Made by a program: the position numbers and the translations under genes
Shown: positions 14,585 through 26,070 of the stretch, in pieces
Position numbering within the stretch: the stretch's first letter is position 1
Layout of the letters: each line of letters opens with the position of its first letter
NCBI GenBank assembly: GCA_026874595.1
Contig: CM049310.1
Coordinates: 47,689,058-47,753,057 of the forward strand
From: Sipunculus nudus
Taxonomy: Eukaryota; Annelida; Sipuncula; Golfingiida; Sipunculidae
Length of the DNA: 64,000 bases
Reading direction: 5' to 3'
The notes under the pieces: generated by a model
What the model was told of the DNA's origin: nothing
Databases searched by the model: none
Seen by the model: the letters and a program-made list of their open reading frames with translations, nothing else

Positions 14585-15068
14585 CTAAGGTGGTACATGC
14601 ATATTGCATACGTATATTACTTTGGATAAAGCCAATGTTCTACAAATTTCTGCCCTTCCAAATAATGTTAAATTTCTGCTAGACCACACAGTAAAGATTT
14701 TTTTCAATTGTTCTCTCACATCATCAAAATTAAGTTTCCTACTGATATCTTTATCATATGAGTGCCAGATGCCAAGAGTTTTAATTGCTCCTTTTGTCAA
14801 GTTAACCCATTTACATGAAACTGGTTCTAGTGTACTATACTAACTTGCACCTATTCAGGCTGCCTCAGACTTATTATAATTGACATGCAGGGAAGAAAAT
14901 TGTGAAAAACACATTTATGGTGCTAATTAAATGTTCAAATGAAGCTGTGTTCCTGATGAAAATAGTTATGTCATCTGCAAAACATGTCATTTTTAGTTCA
15001 TATGCACCAACATTGACTCCTAGAAATTTTTATTTATACGAACTTGATGTGTTAACACTTCTAAAACT
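14585..15068 (-). pseudogene. LINE reverse transcriptase, FADD catalytic box and thumb
   Basis: This is the continuation of the same reverse transcriptase on the other side of the hAT-like insertion. From 15068 the minus strand reads EVLTHQVRINKNF in the frame left open at 16605 once one target copy is removed. A stop at 15020-15022 follows. One base over, the frame reads GVNVGAYELKMTCFADD, with the FADD box (14970-14981) holding the two catalytic aspartates. Further down, 14585-14800 encodes KTLGIWHSYDKDIS, then a LNFDDV segment and a WSSRNLTLFGRAEICRTL segment, the usual thumb region of L1/Tx1 elements. Confidence 0.88.
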
Positions 15069-15076
15069 AATATAAA
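15069..15076. other. Target-site duplication, left copy (AATATAAA)
   Basis: Perfect 8-bp match to 16605-16612. Removing one copy plus the element rejoins the LINE reverse transcriptase reading frame, which independently confirms the insertion boundary. Confidence 0.95.
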
Positions 15077-16604
15077 CAGGGTTGGCAAGTTTTAGGCAGG
15101 AAGGTTTTAACCATTGGTTAAAACCTGGTTACAACTGCCCCTTAGGCACCAAAAGTGCCTAAAACCTATATTTGTAAAAATTTTGACTTAAAGATCTATG
15201 AAACTGCTAAACTGGCTTGGGTGATACAGCCACACGGCTTTGCTTGGCTTCTGGAAGGTTTCAGGTATCAGTAATGTATGATCTCTTCTTGGCTGGAATC
15301 ATGTAGTCTTCAAAGAGCCTGTATAGGTTTCTTGAGCATGAAACCATGTTTGTGTGCCATATAGTTTTTTTGGCCACGGTAATGTTATTACGTTACATGA
15401 CCCTTTGGGTTTGCTGATGAGAGCCCTGCTACCTGGAATGATGTAATAGAGCCTATAGTATGCCTCTTGTAAGGTCATGCTTGATTAGACCAGTTTATTA
15501 CTACATGTATTTATCAGGGTAATGGGGTCATAAGACCTAATGGTCATAAGTCCCATTGCTGTGTCCCAGTAGATGTTCATGTGATGCAATCAAAGCTCTT
15601 GCCCTGAAAACTGTTCTTGAGTCAAACTGGGTTATGCAGTCAGGGCCCCTGACCATGACATGTAGGTTTCTCAGGCCTTTTATTTTAGGTTGAACAAAAG
15701 TGATTATGAATTTTGTGATTTGCAACATATTCACTGCAATATATTTTCTCATTTTTCAGTTTTACACTAATTATAGTGTTTCATGAGGGTTCCATTTTCA
15801 CATCTCACAGTTAACAGAGCATATCCATCATTATATAGACAAATAGTATGCACACAAAATCTTAAAATTTGATAAAGGATGACCTTCCTAAGGGAATAAA
15901 CAACCAGTGGCTATTCTTGTTCATTATCAGATTATGCAATAGATATTATCAAATTTTTAGTTTATGGCTAGCATAAAAGATCTGTTATAATTAAAAAAAA
16001 TCAATCTTTTGCTTTTTGCCACTTGAAGCTACAAAATTTTAGGAATACAAAATATTCATGATATGTTAGTGAGACTACAGTATAAAGGACTATTCATCAG
16101 TGTAAATGGAACAACTTTTTAAATTCGGGAAAACTTCTTTTGCATATATAAAAAATGTAATCCCTTGTGATCAAAAAGCCAATCAAAGTATCTGGTAATA
16201 AACATACACTATGAGCAATCTTTTATAAATTGGCAATAATGGAAGTGGGGGACCTCAAAACTTGATTTGGGGATACAAGCTAAAATTGTCAGAGAACTGT
16301 GTTCATATGGAAAACCTGAAGTAGTGTTGTATTCATTTTTTGCTTTTTTTTTGTATCATGGTTTAATTATTTAGTTTGAATATAGTGTTCCTCACTTTTA
16401 ATTTGTTGAGAATATTTCTTTAATGCAATTAGCTATGTAACAATAAAACATAGTTAAACTGCAAGTCATAGGTGAGGGTATGTAAGGTTTTAGGCAGTTA
16501 AAGGCAGTTTTGGGCAGGTTATAACCTATTTTAGGCAGTTTAAGGCAGGTTTTAGGGTCTGCCCTGCCAAAAACAGGTTTTGGGCTGCCTAAAACCCAAC
16601 CCTG
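15077..16604 (+). mobile_element. Non-autonomous hAT-like element, copy 1 (1,528 bp)
   Basis: Left end CAGGGTTGGCAAGTTTTAGG and right end CTGCCTAAAACCCAACCCTG form imperfect terminal inverted repeats beginning CAGGGTTGG. The insertion is flanked by a perfect 8-bp duplication, AATATAAA, at 15069-15076 and 16605-16612. CAGGG ends with 8-bp duplications are the hAT hallmark. Subterminal DNA at both ends is a thicket of short TTTTAGGCAG/CTGCCTAAAA motifs. No transposase frame is present; the longest frame is 71 codons and unlike known hAT motifs. A second copy, in opposite orientation, lies at 31641-33193. Confidence 0.93.
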
Positions 16605-16612
16605 AATATAAA
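16605..16612. other. Target-site duplication, right copy (AATATAAA)
   Basis: Perfect 8-bp match to 15069-15076, immediately after the CCCTG end of the element. Confidence 0.95.
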
Positions 16613-16830
16613 CAAATATGGCGATATTTGGTCCCCTTGTTTAGTACCCCTAGACAACAAAAAGTATGGTGTTGTAAAACCATTGTTAATAACAAAGCTT
16701 TTCATGTTATTATGCAAAGTTTGTATCCAGTTAATGTGCACTGGGCCAAAGCCTAGTTCTTTTAGAACACTTAACATGAAGACCTGATCTACTGAGTCAA
16801 AGCAGCTTTAAAGTCAGCTCCAAAAAGAAG
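16605..16830 (-). pseudogene. LINE reverse transcriptase, motif A to motif B portion
   Basis: Reading the minus strand, GADFKAA is followed, after a 1-base frame slip at about 16805, by FDSVDQVFMLSV, the motif A region of LINE reverse transcriptases. The frame then runs through LKELGFGP and an invariant-type TKQGDQISPYLF. It ends exactly at the 8-bp target duplication of the nested element (16605-16612). Residues beyond this point in the naive frame belong to the inserted element. No catalytic integrity is left. Confidence 0.88.
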
Positions 16831-16877
16831 TCAGGTGCGCAGGGCAGAGGGGAAGCCTGCTAGTAGGGTTCAGGCCT

Positions 16878-16952
16878 AGCTATCTGCTTCCCAGTTATCC
16901 GCTTCCCAAATATCTGCTAACCAAATATCCGCATGCCCAGATATCCGTGTGT
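16878..16952. repeat. Short tandem array of about 16-bp ATATCCGC-type units
   Basis: About five imperfect copies of a 15-17-bp unit with core TATCYGC followed by TWCCCAR, for example TTATCCGCTTCCCAAA and TATCCGCATGCCCAGA. The array is too short and diverged to assign. Confidence 0.75.
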
Positions 16953-17467
16953 GAGCGTTAACGGTCGAAAATGACCCTGAACGGTTCATATATGCAACGG
17001 TCATGGAAAAAGAAGATGAAGGAAGACATCAAGGAACATTTAAATACAGGAGCTACCGGTTTTTGAAGCATTTTTGACCAGATCGCGACATCGCTGTTGA
17101 GGCTGGTATCCTGAATTGGGTGAATGGATTACCGCATGTTCTTGTAGGTTTTTATTAAGTTACCCTGAGCGATTGTTTTTGCATCATTCATAACACATAT
17201 ATGTTAACGGGCGGACAAAAAACTGGTTTTAAATTTGTTATCATACAGGTGATTACAAAAGATTATGCATTACCTTAACAATATTTTTTTTACCTTAAAA
17301 TGTTAGCTTGAATGCTTTCATCACGTTAACCCGGGAAAACCCGGCTTGCGTGAAATAATTTAGCTGTTTCGTGCAGTCAAAAGAGTTCTCTTTAAGTGTA
17401 ATACGAACATTAATGCACCCTTGATCATGTAACCTTGATTTAATAAACATTACAACATCTGTATTCT
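16953..17467. other. Unassigned segment, no gene seen
   Basis: This part is of more balanced composition than its surroundings (17000-17160 has few long A/T runs). A short plus-strand frame starts at 17003 (MEKEDEGRHQGTFKYRSYRF) but stops after about 24 codons. I cannot assign it. Confidence 0.4.
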
Positions 17468-18128
17468 ATCATTCTCTCTCTCTCTCTCTCTCTCTTTGTG
17501 AATATGAAATGAATTATACAATAGTACACGCCTTACATATATCGTTATCGGACAAAATAAAATTATCAAATGAAACAGGACATAGGACCCAGTTAACACT
17601 CTCTTTCCGTCTTTTCTCTCTTATTCTGACTCTCATTTTTTTCTTTTTATCTCTCTCATTCAATCTCTCTCATTCCTTCATCCTTTCTCTCTTTCTTTCT
17701 TTTCTTTTCCTTTCATTCTTCTTTTCTCATTTATTCTTTCTATCTCTCCCTCTCTGTATATGAATTTGATTATGCAATATTAGACGCCTTACATATATCG
17801 TTATCTGACAAAATACAGTTATTAAATGAAACAAGACATAGGATCCATGAATATTAAATTAACTCTCTCTTTCCGTCTTTTCTCTCTTATTCTGACTCTC
17901 ATTTTTTTTCCCATCTCTCTCATTCAATCTCTCTCATTCCTTCATCCTTTCTTTCTTTCTTTTCTTTTCATTTCCTTTCATTCTTCTTTCTCTCATTTAT
18001 TCTTTATCTTTATATATCGTTATTGGACAAAATAGGTTATTAAATAAGAAAAGTCTGGGATCCATGAAAATTGAATTAACTTTCTCTCTCTTTCTCATTC
18101 TTTCTATTATTCTTTCTCTCTCTCTCTC

Positions 18129-18159
<31 letters not shown>

Positions 18160-18275
18160 ATTAATCCAATGATTCATTCATTCTTCCAATCTTTCTTTCT
18201 GTCTTTCTCGCTAAATAAATTGTTATCAGACAAAATAAAGTTATTACATGAGACAAGTCTGGGAACCAATAAAAT

Positions 18276-18313
<38 letters not shown>

Positions 18314-18560
18314 ATATATCATCGGACAAAATAAAATTATTAAATGAGAAAAGTCTGGGATCCATTATAATTAATTAAACTCTCTTTCCGTCTCTCTCTC
18401 ATTCTATCTCTCATTCTCTCTCCTCCTCTGTCTTATTTATTCATTCATTCATTCTTTCTCTCTCGTCATATACATCGTTATCAGACAAAATAGAGTTATT
18501 AAATGGGAAAGTCTGAGTTTCATGAAAATTAAATTACCCCCCCCCCCCCTCTCTCTCTCT
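17468..18560 (+). repeat. Left arm: (CT)n-rich tandem units with TTATCGGACAAAATAAA core
   Basis: Six units share a 70-80-bp core. It reads TTATCGGACAAAATA, then ATTAAATGAAACAAG, then a GGGATCCATGAAAATTAA segment. Each core is followed by a variable (CT)n/(TTTC)n tract. Cores start near 17545, 17801, 18021, 18222, 18319 and 18479. The arm ends in a run of 13 C and a (CT)n tract at 18537-18560. Frames here (Ser/Leu/Phe runs) are low-complexity artefacts. Confidence 0.9.
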
Positions 18561-19020
18561 CAACAAGCCGTTACGTGTTTGATCTCTTTGATATAGTTTT
18601 GATCATGTATATATTTTATCTGTATATCTTTTTATAACTGTTGTAGCTGTTTTGTTTATAATTGTAGGCCATGATGGTTGAAAGCAATATGAATTAAATA
18701 TTGGTATGCAATGGTTACTCCATAATTTTTTTTTCTAAATAACTACCTAAATTTAGCCAAATCCCCGTCAACGGTGAGAGAGATTATTGCACATACTATC
18801 TTGGCGAATAAGACAATGTGTATGTTTCAAAGATGAGTAAGGATCGCATGGTAGCTTTGTCTTTATATGTTGCAAATGAAAATATCAGTTTACGTAAGTG
18901 TATTAAGGCCTATGTTGTAAATATTTAAAATTTATGCATGCTGGCTTAAAAGGGTCAAGTAAAGAGTTATATCTTGTAATTTCTTCTGTGGTATTTTCTT
19001 TATATTTTTTTAGCATAATG

Positions 19021-19437
19021 AGAGCGGGGGGGGGGGGGGGGGGGGGAGTTAATTTAATTTTAATGAATCCCAGACTTGTCTTATTTAATAACTTTATTTT
19101 CTCTTATAACGATGTAAATGACAAGAGAGAAAGAATGAATAAATGAGAGATAGAGGGAAAGAGAAATAATGAGAGGGAAAGAGAGTGTTATTTCAATTTT
19201 CATGAATCCCAGAATTGTCTTATTTTAGAACTTTATTTTGTCCGATAACAATATATATGACAAGAGAGAATGAAAGAATGAATGAATGAATGAATATATG
19301 AATGAATGAAAGATAGAGAGAGAAAAAGAGAAATAATAAGAGAGACGGAAAGAGAGAGTTATTTTAATTTTCAATTGATCCAAGACTTGTCTCATTTAAT
19401 AACATTATTTTGTCCAATAACGATATATATATAAGCC
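19021..19437 (-). repeat. Right arm: inverted copies of the same (CT)n-rich units
   Basis: Three cores in reverse orientation (ATGAATCCCAGACTTGTC, then AATAACTTTATTTT) start near 19062, 19200 and 19375, with (GA)n tracts between them. The arm opens with a G run at 19026-19047, the mirror of the C run that closes the left arm. The 460 bp between arms (18561-19020) is AT-rich and has no gene I can see. Confidence 0.9.
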
Positions 19438-19786
19438 ATTACTAATTCAGGTGTGGCTATTTTTTTTTTACATAAGCTTTCCGTGCAATTGGCTGAAATA
19501 TGATAATTTTGTAATAAAAGGTGTCTTGTGTAATGGAACCAAGTAAACCAGAAGAGCAGCGGTGTAAGACTGATTTTGTGTGTCCCCATCTCAGCCACCT
19601 GTCTTATGTATGGGATAATCTATCTAATAATTCTATTCAGTATAGTATTCATTTATTTCACCCAGCTCCAAGGAATCCTTGCAATTGCATATGCTTTAAA
19701 AGCAAAAGTATTCTTATTTAATGACATACCGTATCTAAACAAAAGTGAAAAAGACAATTTTAGAGCACAGAAAATCATTAAACAGA

Positions 19787-20010
19787 GGTGGCGCCACCTG
19801 CTGGTGATCTTCAAATGTAAGTCATATGTTGAATAAGTATGTAAAATTTGGTGAAGAAAGAAGAAATGGTCTTAGAGATATGTGGTAAAAGAATTGGGCA
19901 GGATGGACTGCTGGACAGCAATACAGACCGACAGATGACACTAAAGACGGCCTGATGGACACAGACCCTTTTAGTAGTCCTCCCCTTAACAGTGTTGGAC
20001 TAATTATCAT
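19787..20010 (+). repeat. Interspersed element headed by a GGTGGCGCCACC palindrome
   Basis: Begins with the perfect 12-bp palindrome at 19787-19798 and runs through AAATTTGGTGAAGAAAG, then a run of GAC/GGAC triplet-like motifs. It ends in a hairpin-like AGTAGTCCTCCCC..GGACTAATT at about 19972-20004. The palindrome and the KATTTTGGTGA motif recur at 23196 and 25584. The palindrome also seeds the array at 55240-56115. Confidence 0.65.
19791..19804 (-). promoter_or_regulatory. Consensus match to the CTCF core motif (repeat-borne)
   Basis: The minus strand reads CCAGCAGGTGGCGC, which fits CCASYAGRKGGCRS at every position. The match lies inside a repeat, so function is uncertain. Confidence 0.45.
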
Positions 20011-20368
20011 GTTTTGCCAAATAAAGAAGGCCCCAACATCTGAACAGCAAAGTAAGAAAAATAATGACCTCTGACTTTCACCTGTGACTCGAAAATCTAA
20101 ATATTATAGCACATTATGAACATGCATGCACAATATGTTAAAAGCTGCAGCGGTTCAAACTACATATGATGACAGCTTTCAAAACATACATGGAAACATG
20201 TAAAATAAAGAATTCTTGCCATCTGCAAAATCTGAAAGTCCAGCAAATACATCATTTTAAAAGAAATTCAGTTCATTAACCTACATTCATTAAAGATCCA
20301 TTGGTCTAAGGAATTGTTGCATATGTATTGAAGGATTAGGTGTTCTTATTTATTAACTTAAATATGGC

Positions 20369-22808
20369 CATTAACAAGTGACCCATGGGTCATGACGCTC
20401 AGCTGCCAAGCATGACCTGTGACATCATGGACTGAGATTCACAACTTCCAGTCAAATTTTGAAGAACCAATTTGCCAATTTGTTGAAAATTTTCTATGAC
20501 AACAGAAATATATATCACCTATGTCTGGTTAAAACACAGTGAATTGATGGTCTGAGGAAAATGCATGATTGTTAAGCTATCAGGAACTATTCCAACAGCT
20601 TGCTTGAAACCTGTCAGTCTCAAAAGGAACACAACAAAGGGCAAATATAAGATCAAAATATATAGCAAAAATCAAGGAAATTCATGCAAGAATTATTGAG
20701 AAACAGGTGCTTCTGTATGAATTTTTATTCAATACAAGCCAACTGTACTGCACTTTTATAAATGATGGTAATATTTATTCAGAAATATTTGACCCAATCC
20801 TTTACAAGATTACATAAATATACATCCAACTGCATTCACTTTAACTGTTCTTGAGATAATATGATCAAAAGGAATTAAAAGATGGTTGCCTGGTGGCCAT
20901 ATTGGACTTCTGACAAGTCTGAAATCAGACAACAAACATTCTCTAAATTGGACCAAACATTAAAGAAAAATTACTGAAACTGCCCTAAAGAAAGAATTTC
21001 TAAGGTGGCTAACTGGCAGACATGGATTTCTGACAAGTATGACATTTGATATCCCACATTCTCCAATAAGAGACCAAACTTGGGGCAAATTATCCAGTAA
21101 TAAATGCCCAAAATAATTCAAAAGGCATGTCCAGGCCCTCATATCAGATTTATAGATATGCATTTGAAAAAAGTGAAAGTCCAATATTTTTTATTATCAC
21201 TCTGCTTTTCAATGGGGTAAGCAGGGCAGGTAAACTGCCAAACCTGAAAGAAAAGAAATGCAGAAAGCATGACTAAGAGTCTTGAAATAAAACAAAAAGC
21301 CATCCTAAATCAAGGTACACATCCACATATTATGAGAACAAACACTTTCTTTTATATGTGGTGATATATATTAAAATATTCAGATATCTAGGAAACTAAG
21401 TTTATTGCTAGGATTCCATAAAATAAACTGCAAAATGTTCCCATCATCTTATAAATCAGTAGCTAAACCTTAATACTATACTCTCATAGTCTTAATGCCT
21501 GGCTGAAGCATTCTGACAACAGTGTTTTTGTTATGAAGTAACAACGTACTTATCACTGAGCCTTATCACTTAATAGGCTGATACAAAAGGGAGTCATATG
21601 TCACCAGTGTCACTCACAATTACAGCCACACAGGGAGATGTACCAGCTGGAGTGGGATGGTTATATATACAAGAAAAATAGAGATGGTCTATAAAATAAG
21701 TAACTGTGAACATCCCTGACCTATGACCTTGGCCTTTTGCCCATATATCAACTGGATTCTTTCTAAATGATGGGTAACTACTGACCACTTAAATCTGGTG
21801 TAATTACTTGGCAACCAATGGGTGAATAACTTTGACCTGCAGCCTTTAACCTGCTGACCAGCTGACCCCAAAATCAATAAGTTATGTATTCAAGCAAAAA
21901 GACCCATAAATATGAAGTTTGAGTCAAACTGAGTGATGCATAGATGTGGCATATGTGAAAGACTGAAGGTTTGGGTTGAACAGTTACACTTGAAATATGC
22001 TCACAAGCATTTAGAACAATTAAATATTGTGACCTTGACCTTTGACTTTTTGACCTCAACATCAATAGGCTTCTTCCCTTATTGGTAGGTAAGCCATATA
22101 TGACAGATGGAAGGTACAGATTGAAAAGTTTGCCTGAAACTGACTCCACGCAAGAAGTGGGTGCTGTGAACTTGACCTTTGACCTCAAAATCAACAGGTC
22201 TTTTCCCCTGTTGGCAGAGAAGCGATATCAGTGCTGGAAGGTTTGGAATGAAAAGTCTAGCTTGAAATGTGTCCACTACCTTTTCAAAGAACTGGATCCT
22301 GTGACCCTGACCTTTGACCTTGTGACCTCAAAATCTATAGGATTCTTATCCAACTTAGTAGGTGAGCTATATGTGAAAGATCAAAGAATTGGGATGAAAG
22401 GGTTGGCTTAAAATGCATCCACAGGCTTTTCAAAGAAGAGGCTCCTGTGACCTTGACCTTTGACCTTTTGACCTAAAAAAAATTATGGTTCTTCCCCTTT
22501 TGGTAGGTGAGCTGTATGTGAAAGATGGAAGGTTTGTGATGAAAATTTTGTCTCAAAGAGTTATTTCTGGGGGGTGCAAACACACCCCATAACTTCGAGA
22601 ATATAGGTCGCAGTGACCTTATTTCAGGTTTGCAAGGAGATCTTTTTATAACCTCTAAGACTGCATAGGGTTCATGGCCCTAGCCCCTACGGTTACGATT
22701 TGTGCCCTGCTAACGGACGGCCGGCCGGACGGCCGGACGGACAGACGGAAGGACGCCGGACAAAGACCCATCACTATAGCCCAGCATGACTGAAAGTCAG
22801 CTGAGCTA
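20369..22808 (+). mobile_element. 2.4-kb interspersed element, copy 1
   Basis: Starts AAGTGACCCATGGGTCATGA then CGCTCAGCTG, and ends CATGACTGAAAGTCAGCTGA then GCTA. The ends share GCTCAGCTG in inverted orientation. A second copy at 26071-28457 is collinear over the whole length with scattered small indels. The 3' part holds four 140-150-bp modules, each with TGACCT repeats, a CTTTTCCCCTGTTGGTAGG-type segment and a GGAAGGTTTGG segment, followed by a tract rich in GGACGG. No transposase frame survives; frames up to 109 codons are module shadows. I associate similar CCATGGG..GCTCA ends with molluscan repeats, from memory only. Confidence 0.85.
22173..22466 (+). promoter_or_regulatory. Three perfect DR1 nuclear-receptor consensus sites in element copy 1
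   Basis: TGACCTTTGACCT occurs at 22173-22185, 22308-22320 and 22454-22466, the complement of AGGTCAAAGGTCA. This is the consensus DR1 bound by RXR heterodimers, HNF4 and COUP-TF type receptors. The sites belong to the internal modules of the mobile element. Regulatory use is not shown by the sequence. Confidence 0.5.
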
Positions 22809-22815
22809 ATAAATA

Positions 22816-23130
22816 AAAGGTGTGGTTCTCAGGCACCGCCCGCATCAATTTTAAACCCCCGCAGCAAACATTTTTTATTTTGATATTCAATAGAAACTTA
22901 CCAATTTTGAGCTGCAGCCGCTCGGACATTTCTTTCAAGAAATTAAAAAGTCATACAATTTCCTTTGTTATGTAGTGCTTTTACGTGTTTAGCAAAATTA
23001 ATCTGTTATTATCATGTTTTTTCCTTATCATTTGACATTTTTATCGAAACATCCAAAAAAATTAAAAATAAAAAAAACCGACCGCCCGCACTGATTTCTG
23101 AAAAAAGTGCCTGAGAATCATACCTTTTTT
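22816..23130. mobile_element. Short foldback MITE, copy B (about 315 bp)
   Basis: GGTGTGGTTCTCAGGCAC at the left end pairs with GTGCCTGAGAATCATACC at the right end (16 of 18 complementary positions). CCGCCCGC sits just inside both ends. It inserted directly against the right end of the 2.4-kb element copy 1. The related, less complete copy is at 3965-4203. No coding capacity. Target duplication is unclear because both flanks are A/T runs. Confidence 0.85.
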
Positions 23131-23689
23131 TTATTTTGGCCTAAGTAAATCAATGGAAAAGACCATATTGAGATGTCGAAGGTAGTGTAACAGTAGGTGG
23201 TGCCACCTGCAGGACATAACCACATGCCAGTCACCTGCATAATATGTATGAAAAATTTTGTGAAAAAAAACAAGGCCTACAGGCCTAATGCGAACCTGTG
23301 CATTGGGAAAAACACCAGGTATAATGCTTCAATGCTGGACAATTACTTTTCATGTATATGAACAATGCAAGTACTAACTATTTTGAATATGAAACAATTA
23401 CACAAAGATCACTGCTGAAATTCTGGCATGGGTGCACACAACACAAATATGATTTTAGCTGGCACCACCAGTCTTGTATACAACAAAGCTATCAGAGATA
23501 TATACATATGCCCAATTTCAGACTGAAATATCAAACCCCTCCTGAGAAAACGCAGGGACACAAACTGTGCAAAAGGCATTGTAGGTGGCGTCAACTGTCT
23601 TGTGAGTGAGAAAGTCATCAAAGACACATAGACAGGTCATTATATTAGGCCAATACATCAAACTTACCTTGAGTCTGATGCATGGGGCT

Positions 23690-24360
23690 GACCAGGCTTA
23701 GGTGAGAAAGGCAGTTGCCCCGAGTGAACTGTGACAAATTGCTTGCTCAGGCTACTGCACTGAGTGAACTCATGACCTGCACCTGGCTAGACTGAGTAAA
23801 CTTTTGACCTGTACCTGGCTGCACTGAGTGAACTCTTGACCTGTTGCATTATCTGACACAGTTGGCAGTCTGCCAAAGCTATAAATAGATCCAGGCTGAA
23901 CTTTGTTGCCAAATCTGATGCAGTGGGCAGTCTACCACTGCTATAAATAGAATGCAGCTACTGCACAGAGTGAACTCCTGACCTATACCTGGCTGCACTG
24001 AGTGAACTCTTGACCTGTTGCCTAATCTGAAATAGTAGCCACACCATTGCATAAGCTCTCAGATTGGCTCCACAAGCAGCCCTGAGAGGCATGAAACACA
24101 TGAGGTGATCACATGATACTCATGAGTTGATCACATGCTACCTATGAGGTTATCACATGGTGCCCATGAGGTGTTCACATTTCACCCAAGAGGTGATCAC
24201 ATGCCTTGTGCTTGGCTGCACTGATTGAACTCTTGACCTATATCTGGCTGCACTGAATGAACTCTTGATCTGTTGCCAAATCTGAAACAGCTGGCAGTTT
24301 CTCAACCTATTTAAAATTACAGACACAATCTTGGCCTGTTGGTAAATCTGTTTACACATA
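23690..24360. repeat. Clustered short tandem repeats (about 40-bp and 22-bp units)
   Basis: 23750-24020 and 24210-24290 repeat a unit containing CTGCACTGAGTGAACTCTTG then ACCTG, with a longer ATCTGAxACAGTxGGCAGT module interspersed. 24098-24205 is a distinct array of five 22-23-bp units with core ATGAGGTGATCACATG, at 24099, 24122, 24144, 24166 and 24188. No coding frame is conserved. Confidence 0.85.
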
Positions 24361-26060
24361 CTGAAAGACTTTGGCTAATATACTTTTTAATCTTTTATAT
24401 CATACTTGAACCATTCGAACAAACTTGTAAGATATGATATAAAAGATTATTTCTGTGAAATACTGAACAATTTGGCTTGACCGTTTCGTCAGAGAAGATT
24501 TTTAAAGGTTTTTAAATTTTTTTCTCATTAAAATCTAAGAAAATGCAGAGTTTTTCAGATGGCTAATTTTTTACATTACATTTCATGATGCTAGCTCCAG
24601 TCGTTTTCGAAAAGTATGGGTTAACTTACATAAGATGGACTATGGACACTGCCATAACATCAAATTAGCTAACAGGCTCACTAAAAATTACTACAGATGC
24701 ATATTGAATGCAAAATTATAATACAGATACATCTCACTGATGGCAAAATCTTGAATTAAGTTGAGTATGGATACCAATTATTTATAATCTATGTACAGCT
24801 GTCTTTATATACCCACAGAGAGCTGTATACCTGTGATTGTTAACATTGCCTTGTATGAAGTATATCTAAAATCATAAATCTACACTTTTTAAAAGCTTTT
24901 AAAAACATTCTTGTCAATATTAACCATAGATAACTTGAAATCTGAAGGTCTAGAGGCATGATGTAAGGGATGCTGATAAACTGGTGCTAGGCTAGATGAA
25001 TCTGCTTTACACAGCTACCATATATGGTAAAATGACTTAATTCAATCTTTATAATTCAGCCATAATTCATTCTTAAACCATAAAAGATAATCATTATAAG
25101 AATTATTCAGGGGACTATTCTTGTAAAATATTAAACAAATTGGCCTCAGTGGCGTCAGTCTAAAAATGTTTTACAGGTTTATAACTCATATGGGAAAATA
25201 CAGCAAAATGGCTAAGTTAAGCTACCCATAATTCAGCTAAAAATCACTGAACCAAAACCATTTGTACAAACTTGAATTATCAACATCTAAGGATAATTAA
25301 TGTGTGAGATTTAAGACTTTGGCCAAGTGGTTTTTGTTGAGAAGATTTTTGAAGCCACTTAGCTAAAATGGGCTGTTATGGTATATGACTAAATTCAGCT
25401 TCCCATAACTTAGCCAAAAGTCACTGAACTGAGACCATCTGAACAAACTTCAGAAAGCACTACCCTAGGATCATTTCTGTGCGATATTAAACAATTTGCC
25501 CATATTGTTTCAGAGAAGAAGTTATTTGTAGCTGTCAGTATAATAAGGGCACTGATGACCCCTGTACAAAAAAGGCCGATGCAGGTGGCGCCACCAATAC
25601 CTCAATTTCAGATATGACTCATGTGACCAACATTGGCATAAAATTTGGTGATAATAGCTCCAGACGTTTCTAAGTTTGTAATTTAAGTATGCTTTTTTGG
25701 ACAGATGACTAAGTTCAACTAGCTGTAACTCAGCCAAAAATCACCGAACTTAAACCATTCGAACAAACTTGAGAGAGATTGTTCCAGGGATCATTTCTGT
25801 GAAATATTGGACAATTTGGCTGAACAGTTTCAGAGAAGAAGATTTTTAAAGCTTTTTTAGCTTTTTCCCTATAAAATCCAAGAAAATGCAGTTAGCCAAA
25901 AAATAAGCTAAATCCAATAGAGTTTTTCAGATGACTAATATTTTGCATAAAATTTTATGATGCTAACTCTTGCCGTTTTCAAGTTAGTATGGGTTAACCT
26001 ACAGACCATGGACGACGGACACCGGACGACACAACACCATCACATAAGCTCACAGGTTCG
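24361..26060 (+). repeat. Interspersed repeat with internal about 180-500-bp tandem modules
   Basis: Modules recur around 24400, 25250, 25430 and 25740. Each contains CATTCGAACAAACTTG, a TTTCTGTGAAATATTGxACA segment, and CAGAGAAGAAGATTTTTAAA. The right end (25995-26055) has a GGACGACGGACACCGG tract and finishes AGGTTCGCTAAAA, directly against the left end of element copy 2. A perfect GGTGGCGCCACC palindrome lies at 25584-25595. Confidence 0.75.
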
Positions 26061-26070
26061 CTAAAAAAAA

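Larger units (their letters stand above)
13168..16835 (-). mobile_element. 5'-truncated L1/Tx1-type LINE, interrupted by a hAT-like insertion
   Basis: Minus-strand coding remnants follow the order of a LINE ORF2: reverse transcriptase motif A at about 16770-16815, the QGD..SPYLF motif near 16617-16650, FADD at 14970-14981, a thumb/connection region at 14585-14800, and the C-terminal region at 13398-14566. The plus-strand T run at 13169-13178 is the poly(A)-like tail, so the 3' end is at about 13168. The 5' end is lost just upstream of motif A. Without the 1,536-bp nested insertion and duplicated target, the LINE is about 2.1 kb. It carries several frameshifts and in-frame stops and is dead. 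The L1/Tx1 assignment rests on the thumb and C-terminal pattern. Confidence 0.9.

Noticed and set aside
22082-22411. 109-codon frame shared by both 2.4-kb element copies as a transposase
   Set aside because: It is made of repeated TGACCT-containing modules, is interrupted differently in the second copy (27787-28032), and lacks any transposase motif.
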